Positions 18,846 through 27,900 of a stretch of DNA of 47,833 bases are shown in pieces. Position 1 is the stretch's first letter. Each line of letters begins with the position of its first letter. The DNA is taken from the NCBI RefSeq assembly GCF_014696345.1, contig NZ_JACJPY010000032.1, forward strand, positions 1 through 47,833, given 5' to 3'. Position numbers and translations under genes: made by a program. The notes beneath the pieces were generated by a model. The model was not told the DNA's origin. It saw only the letters and a program-made list of their open reading frames with translations, and ran no database searches. This DNA comes from Pseudanabaena cinerea FACHB-1277 (GTDB lineage Bacteria > Cyanobacteriota > Cyanobacteriia > Pseudanabaenales > Pseudanabaenaceae).

Positions 18846-19742
18846 ATGATAGAAGTTCTGCAATCAACTATTGATGGCATTGCTGTGGGTAGTATTATTG
18901 CTCTAGCGGCTGTTGGATTAACCCTTACCTATGGTATTCTCCGTCTCTCTAACTTCGCCCATGGCGATATCCTTACCCTAGGCGCTTATTTTGCCTTTTT
19001 TGCCAATACCACTTTCAAAATCAATATTTGGTTAGCGATCGCCATTGGGAGCCTGCTTTCGATATTAGTGGTGCTGATTTGCGAAAAAATCCTGTGGCAA
19101 CCCCTGAGAGCTAAACGTGCCACTACCACCACGATGATGATCGTCTCCATTGGTTTGGCGCTAGTGATCCGCAATGCGATCGTGCTGATTTGGGGGGCAA
19201 AGCCGCAAAAGTATGATCTGCCGACTTTCCCCGCGATTAATATTTATGATGTGGCAATTACGCGCAATAAAATTGTCGTAATTATCGCGGCGATCGCTAT
19301 TATTGCGGCACTGCACTATCTATTGCAAAACACCAAGATTGGTAAGGCGATGCGAGCAGTTGCCGATAATCCTGAACTGGCTAAGGTGTCAGGTATTAAT
19401 GTTAATGCTGTTATTCTTTGGACTTGGGTGATTGCAGGGGGCATGACCGCCTTTGGTGGCAGCATTTACGGACTAATCACCAACCTGCGTCCGAATATGG
19501 GCTGGTTCATGATCCTACCTATATTTGCTGCTGTCATCTTGGGTGGCATCGGTAATCCTTACGGTGCGATCGCAGGAGCATTTATTGTCGGTATTTCTCA
19601 AGAAGTTGCCACCACCTGCCCCGTCGCCCTGGGGGAATTGCAAAAATATTGTATCGGTACAGATTACAAGCTCGGCATTGGTTTAGTAATTATGATCTGT
19701 GTCTTGCTATTTAAACCTCAAGGATTATTTAAAGGTACTTGA
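18846..19742 (+). CDS. Branched-chain/neutral amino acid ABC transporter permease (LivH type)
   Basis: The 298-residue integral membrane protein has about eight spans and belongs to the LivH family. It shows GIAVGSIIALAAVGLTLTYGILRLSNFAHGD near the N-terminus and the EAA-like coupling segment NTKIGKAMRAVADNPELAKVSGI. GGIGNPYGAIAGAFIVG lies near the end. In cyanobacteria such permeases serve the Nat system for neutral amino acids (NatD-like), and the length fits NatD better than the longer UrtB. No LivM, ATPase or binding-protein gene is adjacent, so its partners must be elsewhere. Confidence 0.9.
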   Translation: MIEVLQSTIDGIAVGSIIALAAVGLTLTYGILRLSNFAHGDILTLGAYFAFFANTTFKINIWLAIAIGSLLSILVVLICEKILWQPLRAKRATTTTMMIVSIGLALVIRNAIVLIWGAKPQKYDLPTFPAINIYDVAITRNKIVVIIAAIAIIAALHYLLQNTKIGKAMRAVADNPELAKVSGINVNAVILWTWVIAGGMTAFGGSIYGLITNLRPNMGWFMILPIFAAVILGGIGNPYGAIAGAFIVGISQEVATTCPVALGELQKYCIGTDYKLGIGLVIMICVLLFKPQGLFKGT

Positions 19743-19805
19743 AACACCTAGTTAAACCCAAACCATCGAAATCCAGATCCCCTAAGGGAGCGTGCTTGCA
19801 CTACT

Positions 19806-21266
19806 ATGGCAAAAGCAAAAACTCGTTATGTTTGTAATAGTTGTGGTGATGACTTCCCGCAAATGTATGGTAAATGCCCTGGCTGTGCTAGCTGGGGAAC
19901 ATTGCAAGAAGAAATTATCCCGACCACAAACACAAATGCGATCGCCACCTTTGCCAATCTTGGTACGGGCAAATCTTCAGGTAAAAACTCAAGTAAAAAT
20001 ATTCCCCGCGAATCGCTCACCCTTTCACAAATTACTGATAATCAACAGGCGCGATCGCCTTCAGGTTATGAAGAACTAGATCGGGTATTGGGCGGTGGCA
20101 TTGTCGCAGGTTCCCTAGTGCTGATCGGCGGTGAGCCAGGCATTGGCAAAAGTACATTGCTATTGGGAATGGCACAGAAATTAATGTGTCGCTATCCCAC
20201 ACTCTATGTCTGTGCCGAAGAATCTGCCCAGCAGGTGAAATTGCGATCGCAGCGTTTGGGAATTTCTGAAGAAGATTCTGAAAGTCTGTATTTGTTAGCA
20301 GAAACCGATTTGGAAGTCGTACTGCGAGAATTACAATCTTTGCGCCCCAAAGTTGCCGTGATTGACAGCATTCAAGCTTTATACTTTGCTAATCTCAATG
20401 CAGCTCCTGGGTCAGTATCGCAGGTGCGGGAATGTACAGCCGCCCTGATGCGTGTTGCCAAACGGGAGAATATTTCCCTCTTTATCGTTGGTCATGTCAC
20501 CAAGGAAGGCGCGATCGCAGGACCAAAAGTCTTGGAGCATATGGTAGATACTGTTCTCTATTTTGAAGGCGATCGCTTTGCCACCCATAGACTCCTGCGC
20601 TCGGTCAAGAACCGCTTTGGGGCAACCCAAGAGATCGGCGTATTTGAAATGATTGATCGGGGGTTGCGAGAGGTATCAAATCCTTCGGAATTATTTCTCG
20701 GCAACCGTGATGAGTCTGTGCCAGGGACTGCCACTATCGTTGCCTGTGAAGGAACCCGCCCGATTGTGGTGGAGTTGCAAGCCCTCGTTAGTCCCACTAG
20801 TTACTCGTCGCCGCGCCGCACCACCACAGGGATTGAGACTAATCGCTTTTTACAAATTTTGGCAGTTCTCGAAAAGCGCATCGGCATTCCCTTATCAAAG
20901 TTAGATGCCTATGCTGCTTCGGCGGGTGGCTTGAACGTGGCGGAGCCTGCGGTGGATTTGGGCGTGGCGATCGCTGTGGCTGCTAGTTTTCGCGATCGCA
21001 CCGTTGATCCGCGCACTGTTCTCATCGGCGAGGTGGGCTTAGGTGGGCAGGTACGCCCCGTTCCTCAATTAGATTTAAGACTAAAGGAGGCAGCCAAATT
21101 GGGCTTCAAAAAAGCGATCGTTCCGAATATGCAGGTGATGCAAGATTATGGAATGGAAATTGTGACTGTTACCAAAGTTCTTGATGCGATCGTGGCAGCC
21201 TTGCCGCGCACCAAGTTTGAAGCGACAGATGGAAATGGAGTCGCAACCCAAGATCAACCTAATTGA
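19806..21266 (+). CDS. radA: DNA repair protein RadA (Sms)
   Basis: RadA is a RecA-like hexameric ATPase that promotes branch migration during recombinational repair. The 486-residue protein has a zinc finger with Cys10, Cys13, Cys24 and Cys27. A RecA core follows with Walker A GGEPGIGKST and Walker B VAVIDSIQALY, then the RadA-specific KNRFG motif (SVKNRFGATQEIGVFEM) and a Lon-like C-terminal domain (YAASAGGLNVAEPAVDLGVA). Everything expected is present. It lies 63 bases after the permease gene with no obvious terminator between, so co-transcription is possible but has no functional logic. Confidence 0.97.
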   Translation: MAKAKTRYVCNSCGDDFPQMYGKCPGCASWGTLQEEIIPTTNTNAIATFANLGTGKSSGKNSSKNIPRESLTLSQITDNQQARSPSGYEELDRVLGGGIVAGSLVLIGGEPGIGKSTLLLGMAQKLMCRYPTLYVCAEESAQQVKLRSQRLGISEEDSESLYLLAETDLEVVLRELQSLRPKVAVIDSIQALYFANLNAAPGSVSQVRECTAALMRVAKRENISLFIVGHVTKEGAIAGPKVLEHMVDTVLYFEGDRFATHRLLRSVKNRFGATQEIGVFEMIDRGLREVSNPSELFLGNRDESVPGTATIVACEGTRPIVVELQALVSPTSYSSPRRTTTGIETNRFLQILAVLEKRIGIPLSKLDAYAASAGGLNVAEPAVDLGVAIAVAASFRDRTVDPRTVLIGEVGLGGQVRPVPQLDLRLKEAAKLGFKKAIVPNMQVMQDYGMEIVTVTKVLDAIVAALPRTKFEATDGNGVATQDQPN

Positions 21267-21440
21267 CAAACAGGTTACAGCGCTTTGCGCCTAGCTAAAA
21301 AACAGACAATCTTTGAAAATTTGCGGAGTAACAAGGTGGCAATCCTTTTGTCTGCAAGTTTGGCTTTTCACCCAGCCATGTAATAGACTCAGAAATATTT
21401 CTGTACTACTCAAAGCCTCTATAAGCTTCATTTATTAGCC

Positions 21441-21899
21441 ATGCTCATTAATCAAAAAAAAGAAGAAACCCTCAAGTTCCTGATCTTCACGATGGGAAAT
21501 CTCAATCTGGCAATGGGAATCGATAGCATTATTCGGATTATTCCTTTGCCACAGATTCATCGCAGTGGCGACAAGTTGTTGGGAATAGCGACCTATGAGG
21601 ATCGAGAAGTTTTGGTAATTGACCTGTATAAAAAGATTTATGGCAAAGAATCGGCAATTTCTCAGGGCTTTTTGGTGATATTTGCAGGGCGGCAAGGCTG
21701 GTATGGGCTGACGATCGCCTCTTTGCCAAATGTGCAGGATGTGCCGCTAAATATTTTGCAGCCAGTACCGTCAGAATATCGCGATCGCGACACCCTTGGT
21801 ATTGCCAGCCACATGATGCAAGTATCCCTCAAAAAATCTGAACAATTGCAAACCGTCTTTTTGCTAGATGCAGACTTACTGCTAAAAATGGCATCATAA
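21441..21899 (+). CDS. CheW-like domain protein
   Basis: The 152-residue protein resembles the CheW fold: KFLIFTMGNLNLAMGIDSIIRIIPLP at the start, then GIATYEDREVLVIDLYKKIYG and FLVIFAGRQGWYGLTIASLPNVQDVP. CheW proteins couple chemoreceptors to CheA. No other chemotaxis or phototaxis gene is nearby, so this may be an orphan adaptor. Sequence similarity to classical CheW is moderate. It lies 38 bases upstream of the methyltransferase gene on the same strand, which suggests a shared transcript. Confidence 0.8.
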   Translation: MLINQKKEETLKFLIFTMGNLNLAMGIDSIIRIIPLPQIHRSGDKLLGIATYEDREVLVIDLYKKIYGKESAISQGFLVIFAGRQGWYGLTIASLPNVQDVPLNILQPVPSEYRDRDTLGIASHMMQVSLKKSEQLQTVFLLDADLLLKMAS

Positions 21900-21937
21900 T
21901 TTGGTATAGACAAATTGCTAGATATTGCTTTTCCATC

Positions 21938-22591
21938 ATGAAACTCTCAAACCAACAGCGCACTAAGCTTGATAATGCCGATGATGCCTTGTTTTATGAC
22001 TATCCGCGCTTCGTTAATCATGTGGACGATCGCTTTATTGAGCAACTCACCGATCTTTATCGTCAAAGACTAACCCCCAATAGCCGCATCCTTGATTTAA
22101 TGAGTAGTTGGGTGTCGCATTTGCCCACCGATATGAAATTTGCCCATGTGGAAGGGCATGGACTCAATGCTGAAGAATTAGCCAAAAATCCGCGCCTAGA
22201 TCATTATTTTGTGCAGAACCTCAATCAAAATCAAATCCTGCCCCTAGCCGATCAAAGCTTTGATGCAGTGATTAACATCGTCTCAGTGCAGTATTTGCAA
22301 TATCCTGAAGTTGTATTTGCAGAAATCCATCGAGTGCTGAAGGTGGGGGGCATCGCCATTATCAGCTTTTCTAATCGGATGTTTTACCAAAAGGCAATTC
22401 AAGCATGGCGGGATGGCTCGGAAAGCGATCGCACAAGGTTAGTATTTAATTATTTCGCATCGGTTCCCAAGGGTTTTACCAAGCCTGAACTAGTGGCAAA
22501 TGTAACGCCCAGTTCGCCTTTTTTAGCAATGCTGGGCATGGCAAGCAGCGATCCTTTTTATGCCGTAATCGCGACTCGCTGTGAAATATAG
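21938..22591 (+). CDS. Class I SAM-dependent methyltransferase
   Basis: The 217-residue protein has a class I methyltransferase core. The strand-1 motif is NSRILDLMSSWVSHLP, in which the usual glycine-rich loop is replaced by MSSW. FDAVINIVSVQYLQYPEVVFAEIHRVLKVGGIAI forms the motif II-III region. The family has Methyltransf_11-like members of unknown substrate, and I do not recognise a specific one. It lies downstream of the CheW-like gene. Two hairpins follow before the convergent fasciclin gene. Confidence 0.82.
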   Translation: MKLSNQQRTKLDNADDALFYDYPRFVNHVDDRFIEQLTDLYRQRLTPNSRILDLMSSWVSHLPTDMKFAHVEGHGLNAEELAKNPRLDHYFVQNLNQNQILPLADQSFDAVINIVSVQYLQYPEVVFAEIHRVLKVGGIAIISFSNRMFYQKAIQAWRDGSESDRTRLVFNYFASVPKGFTKPELVANVTPSSPFLAMLGMASSDPFYAVIATRCEI

Positions 22592-22605
22592 GTTAAAAAC
22601 AAGTA

Positions 22606-22626
22606 GGGCGGCGCTTTGCTCCGCCC
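22606..22626 (+). repeat. Hairpin GGGCGG...CCGCCC after the methyltransferase gene
   Basis: The arms GGGCGG and CCGCCC enclose GCGCTTTGC-like sequence and belong to the GCGC-TTT-GCGC hairpin family. It starts 15 bases after the stop codon. Confidence 0.7.
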
Positions 22627-22665
22627 CATTTGCTCTTAGGTTTGCAGGAAGTATGCATTATAAAA

Positions 22666-22696
22666 AATAAAGAAATGGCGTAGACATTTCTTTATT
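22666..22696. terminator. 12-bp perfect hairpin between convergent genes
   Basis: AATAAAGAAATG and CATTTCTTTATT pair perfectly around the loop GCGTAGA. It sits between the plus-strand methyltransferase gene and the minus-strand fasciclin gene, so it may end either transcript. Confidence 0.75.
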
Positions 22697-22725
22697 GAAC
22701 AACCTTACTGGATTTGGTTTTCAAT

Positions 22726-22753
22726 TCACAAAAGTGTAATCACATTTTTGTGA
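22726..22753. repeat. Inverted repeat close to the fasciclin stop
   Basis: TCACAAAAGTGT and ACATTTTTGTGA pair with one G-T around AATC, ending seven bases before the fasciclin stop codon. It is probably the 3' end structure of that mRNA, though a clear U tract is missing. Confidence 0.65.
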
Positions 22754-22760
22754 GTTGTTA

Positions 22761-23330
22761 TTACTTCAAGTCAGGGGGCAAAAGTACAGTGTCGATTACA
22801 TGGATAACTCCATTGCTGGCTTTCACATCAGCGATCGCCACGTTGGAGTTGTTGATGGTGACACTCTTGCCTGACTTAGTAACTGTGATCAAACCACCTT
22901 CAACAGTTTTCACTGAGGCAGTACCACTTTTAATATCCTTGGACAAAACCTTACTTGGCACAACATGGTAGGTCAAAACTTTAACCAAAGTGGCTTTATT
23001 CTCAGGCTTTAGTAGTTTTTCGACAGTTCCTTTAGGTAATTTGGCAAAGGCAGCATCGGTTGGTGCAAATACGGTGAAAGGTCCTTTACCAGAGAGCGTA
23101 TCTACAAGCCCTGCGGCTTTAACAGCAGTAACTAAGGTTTTAAAAGAGCCGTTAGCAACAGCAACCTCAACAATGTTAGGTTCTTGCTTAGCAACAGCTT
23201 CAGCCATTTTCTTGGAGCTAGAGGAGTGACAATCATTGGCTAAAGCGGGCAAACTAGATAGTAGACTTGATGTGGCGATCGCTGCACCAGCGACGTTGAG
23301 TAAGAATCTAGTAGTTGTATTAGCTTTCAT
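22761..23330 (-). CDS. Secreted fasciclin (FAS1) domain protein
   Basis: The 189-residue protein has a Sec signal peptide: basic MKANTTTR, a hydrophobic core, and a likely cleavage after ALA at 29-31. The mature part is a single FAS1 domain of about 130 residues with the H1 box GPFTVFAPTDAAFAKLP, the central VLTYHVVPSKVL and the H2-like NGVIHVIDTVLLP. FAS1 proteins often mediate adhesion or surface interactions. The protein should be periplasmic or exported. It has its own promoter region, as the neighbours are convergent on one side and divergent on the other. Confidence 0.93.
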   Translation of the reverse strand: MKANTTTRFLLNVAGAAIATSSLLSSLPALANDCHSSSSKKMAEAVAKQEPNIVEVAVANGSFKTLVTAVKAAGLVDTLSGKGPFTVFAPTDAAFAKLPKGTVEKLLKPENKATLVKVLTYHVVPSKVLSKDIKSGTASVKTVEGGLITVTKSGKSVTINNSNVAIADVKASNGVIHVIDTVLLPPDLK

Positions 23331-23486
23331 AGGATTGACCTTTAAGTTTTAATAAGTTTTGTTACTCATATTTAATAATAAGTCAACTTTCTGAGTTTTG
23401 GGGTGTCCTAGGATGCCAAGATCTATTTAAAACCTATTCAAAACCTAAAATTAGCAATTAGGACAATTTATTTTCGAGGTGTAGTT

Positions 23487-24494
23487 ATGTCGGATGTTTT
23501 GGTAATTGGTGGGGGAATTATTGGTCTAGCATCGGCGATCGCTCTCGCGCAAAAGGGGGCAAGTGTGACGATCATAGAGCGCGATCGCTGTGGTCAGGGC
23601 GCAACATGGGCGGCGGCGGGAATGCTTGCCCCCGAAGCGGAGATGCTAGAGGGTGATTTATTAGATTTTGGCATCCGCAGTCGCGATCTCTATCCTCAAT
23701 GGATTGCCAATATTATGAAATTGTCAGGGTTAGACTGTGGCTATTGGTGCTGCGGCATGATTGTGCCAATTATTGCCAGTGACGATCGCCGCCTACAGCA
23801 CCCCCATTACATCGATCTCCAAGAGGCACACCGCCGCCAGTCAGGGCTAGGCGATATTGTCAAGGGAGCGCTATGGTTGCCCCATGACGGACAGGTAAAT
23901 AATCGGAAGCTCATGCAAGCGCTATTAATGGCGGCGCGATCGCTATCGATCAAAATTTTAGAAGGGACAATCGTTCATGCCATAGCAAGGGAGCGAGAGC
24001 GAGTAACGCATCTGGAAACTAGTAACGGCAAAATGCAAAGCGATCGCTATATCTTGGCAACGGGCGCATGGACACGATCGCTGTTGCCATTACCGATCAA
24101 ACCGATCAAGGGGCAGATGCTCTCAGTTTTTGACGGCGATCGCCGCTTGCAAAGGGTGATTTATGGCCCCAGTTGCTACATTGTGCCGCGTCAGGATGGC
24201 ACAATTGTGATCGGCGCAACCGTTGAAGATTGTGGCTTTAGCCAAGGCAATACCGCCGCAGGCATCGCCCAATTATTAAACAATGCTATTAATATTTATC
24301 CAGCGATCGCCGCCATGCCCATCACCGAAACTTGGTGGGGTTTCCGTCCCCATGCACCACAGGAAGTTCCCTTAATTGGCAAGAGCGATTACGACAATCT
24401 CATCCTCGCCACAGGGCATTATCGCAACGGCATTTTATTTGCTCCTCTCACTGCCCAGCTAGTTACTGAGGCGATCGCCTTCAGGCAAGGCTGA
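23487..24494 (+). CDS. thiO: Glycine oxidase ThiO
   Basis: ThiO oxidises glycine to iminoglycine for the thiazole part of thiamine, using FAD. The 335-residue protein begins with the Rossmann motif VIGGGIIGLASAIALAQKGASVTIIERD. It continues with GQGATWAAAGMLAPEAE, typical of ThiO, and ends with WWGFRPHAPQEVPLIG and LATGHYRNGILFAP, where the conserved arginine and glycine-rich loop bind substrate and FAD. In several cyanobacteria ThiO is fused to ThiG; here it ends after the oxidase domain and no thiG follows. It is convergent with the next gene, with three bases between the stops. Confidence 0.93.
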   Translation: MSDVLVIGGGIIGLASAIALAQKGASVTIIERDRCGQGATWAAAGMLAPEAEMLEGDLLDFGIRSRDLYPQWIANIMKLSGLDCGYWCCGMIVPIIASDDRRLQHPHYIDLQEAHRRQSGLGDIVKGALWLPHDGQVNNRKLMQALLMAARSLSIKILEGTIVHAIARERERVTHLETSNGKMQSDRYILATGAWTRSLLPLPIKPIKGQMLSVFDGDRRLQRVIYGPSCYIVPRQDGTIVIGATVEDCGFSQGNTAAGIAQLLNNAINIYPAIAAMPITETWWGFRPHAPQEVPLIGKSDYDNLILATGHYRNGILFAPLTAQLVTEAIAFRQG

Positions 24495-24497
24495 GAG

Positions 24498-24911
24498 CTA
24501 ATCCTCCCGTTTTTCTCGAAAGCCCAACTCAATCAACGCCTTACGGATTTTGGCTTTAGTTGGTTGCGTTATGGGCATAGCGAGATTTAGCTCACGCGCT
24601 GTTTCTAGCATTTGCCTGATTAAAATATCTAGCAAATTATCATCCACATCTTCAGGAACCTGCTCAATGCGTCCTTGATAAGCCAATGTATAAAGCTCTA
24701 AGTGGTGTTTGCCCATGACCTTAGCCAGCTTTGTCAAGGTCTCAGGCGTAGGGCAGGTTCCTTTGAAGCAAGCACCCCTTAGCCTTGGCTGTGGCACACC
24801 TGCCAATTCTGCTAAATGGTTCATGCTTATATTCTGCTCCTCTAGGTATTGCAGAACATACAGCCCCAATGGTGAGCAATCTTCATCTTTAACTTGTAAC
24901 CTTGGCGGCAT
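24498..24911 (-). CDS. XRE-like helix-turn-helix protein
   Basis: The 137-residue protein has an N-terminal helix-turn-helix at about 17-70 (LGLYVLQYLEEQNISMNHLAELAGVPQPRLRG, then TPETLTKLAKVMG) resembling the XRE/Cro family. The C-terminal half is helical and acidic (EDVDDNLLDILIRQMLETARELNLAMP). It is probably a small DNA-binding regulator; its targets are unknown. Its start is divergent from the tamB-like gene with 73 bases between them, so it could regulate that gene or itself. I do not recognise a named member. Confidence 0.72.
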   Translation of the reverse strand: MPPRLQVKDEDCSPLGLYVLQYLEEQNISMNHLAELAGVPQPRLRGACFKGTCPTPETLTKLAKVMGKHHLELYTLAYQGRIEQVPEDVDDNLLDILIRQMLETARELNLAMPITQPTKAKIRKALIELGFREKRED

Positions 24912-24984
24912 CGCGAAACCACTAAAATGCTATACACAATATGCCAGAATAATACCTGTGTGGGCATCAATGGAGTGAAAATTT

Positions 24985-27900
24985 GTGGGACAGGCTCAAT
25001 TACCGCCGCAGCAACCAACTAAGTCTACTCTAACCCAAATTCTGGGACGTGTGGGCGTGATCGGCGCGATCGCTTTGACAGCAACCACCCTTGGCGGCTT
25101 TTGGTATGGACGCTATTTTATCAATGAACAACTGTCACCACTATTGCAAACAGAGCTTGCCAAGGCATTGAAGCGACCTTTGCAATTGGGAGAAGTTGAA
25201 CGGTTTAGCTTTTCGAGTGTCAGGTTTGGCAAATCCCTAGTACCACCAACCGCGCAGGAGTCCAATTTTCTGGCGGTGGATGCCCTAGAGGTGAAGGTGG
25301 ATCTATGGAGTTATCTGACTCGCCGTCAACTGGGTTTGGACGCGATCGCCGAAAAGCCACAGGTATTTCTGAAGCAGGATGTTTCGGGGATGTTGCAACT
25401 GCCCAAAATTACCAAGCCTGCTCCCGATCAAGATGCGGGGTTTGTGGATTTACGCACCCTGCGCTTTGACAATGCTCAGGTAACAATCCAAACGATCGCT
25501 AAGGGCGAACTAGTCTCTCTCAGCCAAGTCCAAATCAATAGCAAGTGGCAAATCACCGATCCCAATAATCAAAGTCTGCAAATGAATGGTCAGGGAAGAG
25601 TGACCTTGCCAAATTTAGCGGCGATCGCTGCACCTCCTAGCCCCGAACAGCTTGCCCTAGCGATCGCCAATGCTGAAGCCCTCCCAGATGGTAACAAGGG
25701 CAAAGTATCCTTCAATGTTGATTGGGATTTGACCAATGGACAAGGAACCGTCGATTTGCGTTCTAATAACTTGGAGGTGGCGGCCGTCCAAGGCTTTGCC
25801 ATCAATGCCCCCGTGACAGTGGAGCAGGGCGAGATTAATGCTGAGGCAAAGATAGGCGTTATTGCAGGTAGAGAATTACCCACAGTAGCATTGACCGCCG
25901 AACTGTTTTCTGGGGCAGTTAAGTCGCCACAACTCCCAAAGCCAATCACGAATATTGCAGGACAGTTTAGTTTTGATGGCAATACTGCCACTTTAAAAGA
26001 CTTTGTCGCCGAATATGATTTTCTCAAGGCAGCGATCGCTGGCACATTTAGCGAAAAAACAGGTTTTAATATCAGCTTTGCCAATACCACCATCGATCTT
26101 GCAAAAGGGGCTGAGAGTTTTAATTTGAAACTGCCTGTGGCGATCGCAGGACAGGTGGATCTCGGCGGCAAGCTCACTGGCTTATTGTCAAAACCATCCC
26201 TTACCCTCAATTTGAATGCACCCAAACCGATCAGTATTGATCGCGTTAATATTGATCGGCTCTTGGCAACGGTGCAACTGCAAGATGCTAATACCATCAG
26301 GATCAAGAAGGTGCAAGCCGCTTCCACAGGGGCAACCTTAACGGGGGAAGGGCAAATTCGTTTACCACAAAAGGATCAACCTGCCGAAATTCTTTTTAAT
26401 TCCAGCTTAGTGGGCGTGGTGGAAGATTTTGCAGCTCTCTACAATGCGAAATTACCGATTACGATCGGACAGGTGATTACCAATGTGCAAGTGGCGGGCA
26501 GTCTGGAAGACCCACAAATTCTGGCTCAGGTTAATGCTCCCAATGCCCAATATCCCGCCCAAGGTGAGGTAAGTATTGCCAATGGCTTGGCTACTATTCG
26601 CAACACAAAGGTGAAGTTTCCCATTGGCGAGGTTGGTTTGACTGGCACTTACAATCTGGCAGATGGAGCTTGGAAGTCACAGCTAAATAGCAATGGTATT
26701 CCGCTCTCAGCATTCCTACTCAATCAAAAGGGCTTTATCCAAGGTTTGATCAATCTTCGCAGCGATCGCGGTAGTTTTAAACTAAGTGATATTACTGCCG
26801 ATGCCTCCTTGAGCTTGCCCCAAGGGCTGACCGAATTACCTGATGCGATCGCCGCCAATCTCACATGGGATGGCAGAAATCTCTTAGTTCCTTCCCTTGA
26901 GGTTGGCAACTATCTAACCGCTAATGGCAAAATCGACTTAGCCTACGATCAAAATCAACTTCCCTCAGGCATAGCCGCCCTTAATCTCGATCTCGTTTCC
27001 CAAAATGTTAGTATTGACCGCCTTGCTTCTCTTTCCTCTGTGATCCCAGCTAAAGCAACGGGTTTACTTAATTTTCGCGGTAATTTAGCGGGGGCGATCG
27101 ATCAACTTAAGATTGCAGGAGCATTGCAGTTGGAGAATGTCGATCTTGCATCTTTGGGCAGTGGTCTCGCCAAGCAAGGCATCACCATGCCATCAAGGGG
27201 CAAGCTCAATTTTGACGGGGCGATCGCAGGCGCAGTCACCTCACCGCAACTCACTGGCAAATTACAGGTTGCCAATGTTCGCATCAATCAAATTGAACTA
27301 GACAATGCCACCTTTAACGGCTCGATGAATGCGGTTAATAGCGTCATTCAGGCGACAGGTAAACTAGCCCTGGCTGGATTAAGGCTCGATCGCAATGCCT
27401 TTGCTCAAGGTTCTAGTATTGCCAAAAATCCCTTTGACATCGATCGATTAACGGGAACTTTAGACTTTAACAGCAATCAAGGATTAAATCTCGATCTGCG
27501 GCGAAATGATAGTATTACCAGCGATCGCCTCATCGCTCAACTCGATGCTGCTTTTCGTCCTGTTAATTTGGATCTCAAAATTGGTAAAATCACGGCGATC
27601 GCCAAGCGCTTAGAGAACAATCCCAATCGCTTGAATGTTAATGTTGATCATCTGCCATTAGCCCTCATTACTTCCATCGCAGGTCAAAATGATGTGGGGG
27701 GGCAGTTGTCCAGTCGCTTAGTTGTGGATATTGATCAATCTCCCAAAGCGATCGGACAAATTACAATTGACAGCCCTCGCTTTGGTCGTGTGGTGGGCGA
27801 GAAAGCGATCGCCCAAATATCCTATGCCAATGGTATTTTGGATATTAAAGACGGCAACCTCAATATTCGCAAAGCCGACTTTAGCAATGATTACAAATTC

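Noticed and set aside
25590-26327. 245-codon ORF opposite the tamB-like gene
   Set aside because: It is a low-complexity shadow of the antisense strand of a clear long gene.
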